Source: Hymenoscyphus infarciens
Lineage: Eukaryota > Ascomycota > Leotiomycetes > Helotiales > Helotiaceae
Assembly: GCA_001414345.1 (NCBI GenBank)
Contig: LLCB01000001.1
Location: forward strand, 186,001 to 250,000
Reading direction: 5' to 3'
Length of the DNA: 64,000 nucleotides
In this document: one piece after another, positions 61,847 through 64,000 of the stretch
Layout of the letters: every line of letters begins with the position of its first letter
Position numbering within the stretch: position 1 is the stretch's first letter
Translations under genes and position numbers: made by a program
The notes under the pieces: generated by a model
The model's database searches: none
What the model saw: the letters and a program-made list of their open reading frames with translations, nothing else
Told to the model about the DNA's origin: nothing

Positions 61847-62997
61847 CGCTCAGAAGAGTCTTGCGCATCCATGAACCGTGAAGATGCAGGTGCGGATAGA
61901 TCAGGAGAGAATGTGCTGGGCTTGAGTTTTAGTGTCAGGAATTAGTGTGAACCTTCCGTTGCAAGTCTCCAGAACCCGTTTGGATTTTAGGGGGTGAATA
62001 ACGACTTCGGTTAGGGCTGAGTGAGAGTCGAGAGAGCAAGCTGGAAGTTGTGAGCTAGAGCTCTAAGCTCCAGCCCCGCCCAGCCTCGCAATTGGAAGAC
62101 TGAAAAGTGAGGGATGTCTGAACTGACGAATCAATAGCCCCTAATTATTGGCAGGGGTGTGCGGGAGGGCTAACCGAATGTAGAATAGCGTCTTGAGTGG
62201 CTATGAATCGGCCCAGCAACCAACAGAACAACAAAGAGTGAGGGAGGAAGAACAAAAAATGCTGGCTGGAATTTGGGTTGAGGGTTGCAATACCTTCGCT
62301 CCAATAAAGACTCGCAATTGGTGGATGTCTTGGCGGGACTAGCTTTGATATCGTGATGGTTTGGGTGTGACGGGACTTTGGCCGATGCCGCTTTGCCAGC
62401 GTGCGTGGCTCACCATCGTCTTATTCACGAGTCTGGCCGCTAACGTCAGACTGATTGTTTGAAGCGGCACTTGGGATCCCAGCCAGGCCGAGCACGAGCA
62501 CACTCATCAATCTCCTCGTCAATTGACCTGTGAATAATAATTGGCGTGTATATCTAGACAAAAGTGTAAGTGTACAATTATCTTGCCTAACAATAGCTTC
62601 TTTATTCTTCATCTAGACGCTTTTCCCTATTGATGTTCCTCTGCATTCTTGGTTGCATAACAATAGAAAGAGAAACGACGCTTGTCTCGCTTAGTATTTT
62701 AGCAAGAGCGCCCGCCCACTTTCTTCTGCAGAAGCTGGGGTTTTACTTGTACCTTCCAGCTTCTGTGCACTCTTCTCTTATCCCATGCAACAACACCTCT
62801 CGACCAACCTTTAACCTACAACCTACAACCTCTCGACCGCCCACCGCAATCACGACCCGGCCGACCACGAGAAACCACAATGATTCACGGATCCACCGGT
62901 CGCGACTTGAAATAATCTCCCCGTTCCCTACGACTCACGACTCCCTCCTCCCTCCTCCCTCCCCCCTCCTCCCTCTTGTTCCTTTCAACCTTTCACA
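61847..62997. promoter_or_regulatory. Shared upstream region of Med16 and sirtuin genes
   Basis: The two genes diverge from this 1.15-kb region. The 180 bp before 62998 are strongly CT-rich (CCTCCCTCC runs), a common fungal core-promoter and 5' UTR trait. No binding site is claimed. Confidence 0.5.
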
Positions 62998-64000
62998 ATG
63001 GCAGGCGCGACCGACGACTTGCCCACCTCTTCCTCCCCTCTTTCCTCCATCCACTCCTCCGAGCTCTCTTCCCCCCTCTCCAGCGTCGCCTCGAGATCGC
63101 CTACACCACCAGTCGATTATCCCTCGCCGCCCTCCAGCAACGGCGATGCAGTCATGTCCAAGGTGCGCGATTCCGAGAACGCGCCCGAACGCGAAGGTCC
63201 ACCCCCAGCCAAGAGAAGGAAGATTACCATACAAAAGGAGGAAAAGACACAATACCTAGATTTGATTGATCTGGCGGACAGTGACAGCGACTCGCACCAC
63301 AAGTCGCAAGATGCGAAATTGCAGAAGCTCATGGAGGTTTTGCGCTCCAAGCGTAAAATTGTTGTGATTGCAGGAGCTGGGATTTCCGTCTCTGCTGGGA
63401 GTGCGTATTTTCCCCCTCTCTTCCGATTGACCTTGCTAATTCTTCTGTAGTCCCCGACTTCCGTTCTTCGACAGGCCTTTTTACCACTCTTCGCAGCCAG
63501 CATAAATTGAAGTCCTCCGGAAAACACCTATTCGATGCTTCCGTCTACAGAGATGACTCGTCCACCAGCTCCTTTCACGACATGGTTCGCGAGCTGTCCC
63601 ATTTGACCAAGAAGGCCGCCCCGACCGCATTCCACCATATGCTTGCGACTCTCGCTGAGGAAGGCCGTTTGATGCGATTGTATTCTCAAAATGTTGATGG
63701 TATCGATACGGCTCTGGAGCCTCTTGCAACCAATGTTCCTCTCAATTCAAAGGGCCCATGGCCTAAAACTGTCCAACTTCACGGGGGCCTGGAGAAAATG
63801 GTGTGCACCAAGTGCGGCAAATTATCCGATTTTGACGGTGCGCTTTTTGAAGGTCCAGAAACGCCAAGCTGCATGGAATGTGAAGAGACGGACGCAGTTA
63901 GGGTAGCAGCAGGACTCCGGAGTCATGGAATTGGTCGCTTGCGCCCCAGGATGGTTCTCTACAATGAGTTCAACCCAGATGAGGACGCAATCGGGGCAGT
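62998..64000 (+). CDS. Sirtuin NAD-dependent deacetylase, Hst3/Hst4-like (3' end outside window)
   Basis: Exon 62998-63400, a 50-bp intron (63401-63450), then an open frame to the window end; 318 residues are visible. Hst3/Hst4 sirtuins remove acetyl from histone H3 Lys56 and guard genome stability. Seen: a Ser/Pro-rich N terminus with basic AKRRK at about 71-75, GAGISVSAG joined across the intron to IPDFRSSTGLF (NAD binding, 126-145), YSQNVDG at 212-218, QLHG with catalytic His245, zinc ligands Cys253/Cys256 and Cys275/Cys278, and LRPRMVLYNE. The VLYNE-type motif and nuclear-looking N terminus favour the Hst3/Hst4 group over Sir2/Hst2. The start is the first ATG of the frame, in an ACAATGG context. 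Confidence 0.9.

Overview
The window looks like nuclear DNA of a filamentous ascomycete (Pezizomycotina). The genes are dense and mostly unclustered, introns are short (46-60 bp, one of 156 bp) with GT-AG ends and CTAAC-type branch sites, and there are fungus-specific families (SREBP with DUF2014, HET-like, Clr5, Oms1-like, Gds1-like). One long AT-rich block carries the transition-only damage of repeat-induced point mutation (RIP). A helotialean (Leotiomycetes) source fits my impression of the proteins, but I cannot prove it from sequence alone.

Left arm (1-16 kb), core genes: a UDP-glucose 4-epimerase (435-1816, +); a very long gene on the minus strand (2386-10546) that I rebuild from five exons as a 2651-residue protein, with a multipass membrane domain at the N terminus and a huge disordered tail full of Trp-containing repeats; and a membrane-bound bHLH factor of the SREBP/SrbA type (13136-15876, +). 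A 491-bp TA-flanked inverted-repeat element lies downstream (16543-17033).

Centre (about 18.8-33.9 kb): a 15-kb AT-rich, gene-free block. It contains a 13.87-kb LTR retrotransposon (19134-33000, minus strand) with two 181-bp LTRs that differ almost only by transitions. Relics of a Ty3/gypsy reverse transcriptase (about 28.1 kb) and integrase (about 26.4 kb) are readable. An extra long degraded reading frame lies between integrase and the 3' LTR. A 112-bp solo-LTR-like element with a perfect 5-bp duplication sits inside the damaged block but is itself almost undamaged. A truncated reductase-domain pseudogene marks the right edge.

Middle right (35-44 kb): an Oms1-like mitochondrial methyltransferase and a Gds1-type winged-helix protein, both on the minus strand, then about 5.8 kb without a convincing gene. 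That gap holds a second TA-flanked inverted-repeat element and a second copy of the 112/113-bp element.

Accessory stretch (45-57 kb): a Ulp1-like cysteine protease, two F-box-like genes, a Clr5-domain/TPR-like protein and a HET-like protein. Between them lie a PIF/Harbinger-type MITE and another solo LTR. This is the part most likely to vary between strains.

Right arm (58-64 kb), core again: Mediator subunit Med16 (nine exons, minus strand) diverges from a Hst3/Hst4-like sirtuin that runs off the window. SREBP, Med16 and the sirtuin all act on transcription or chromatin, but nothing in the sequence shows that they form one system.
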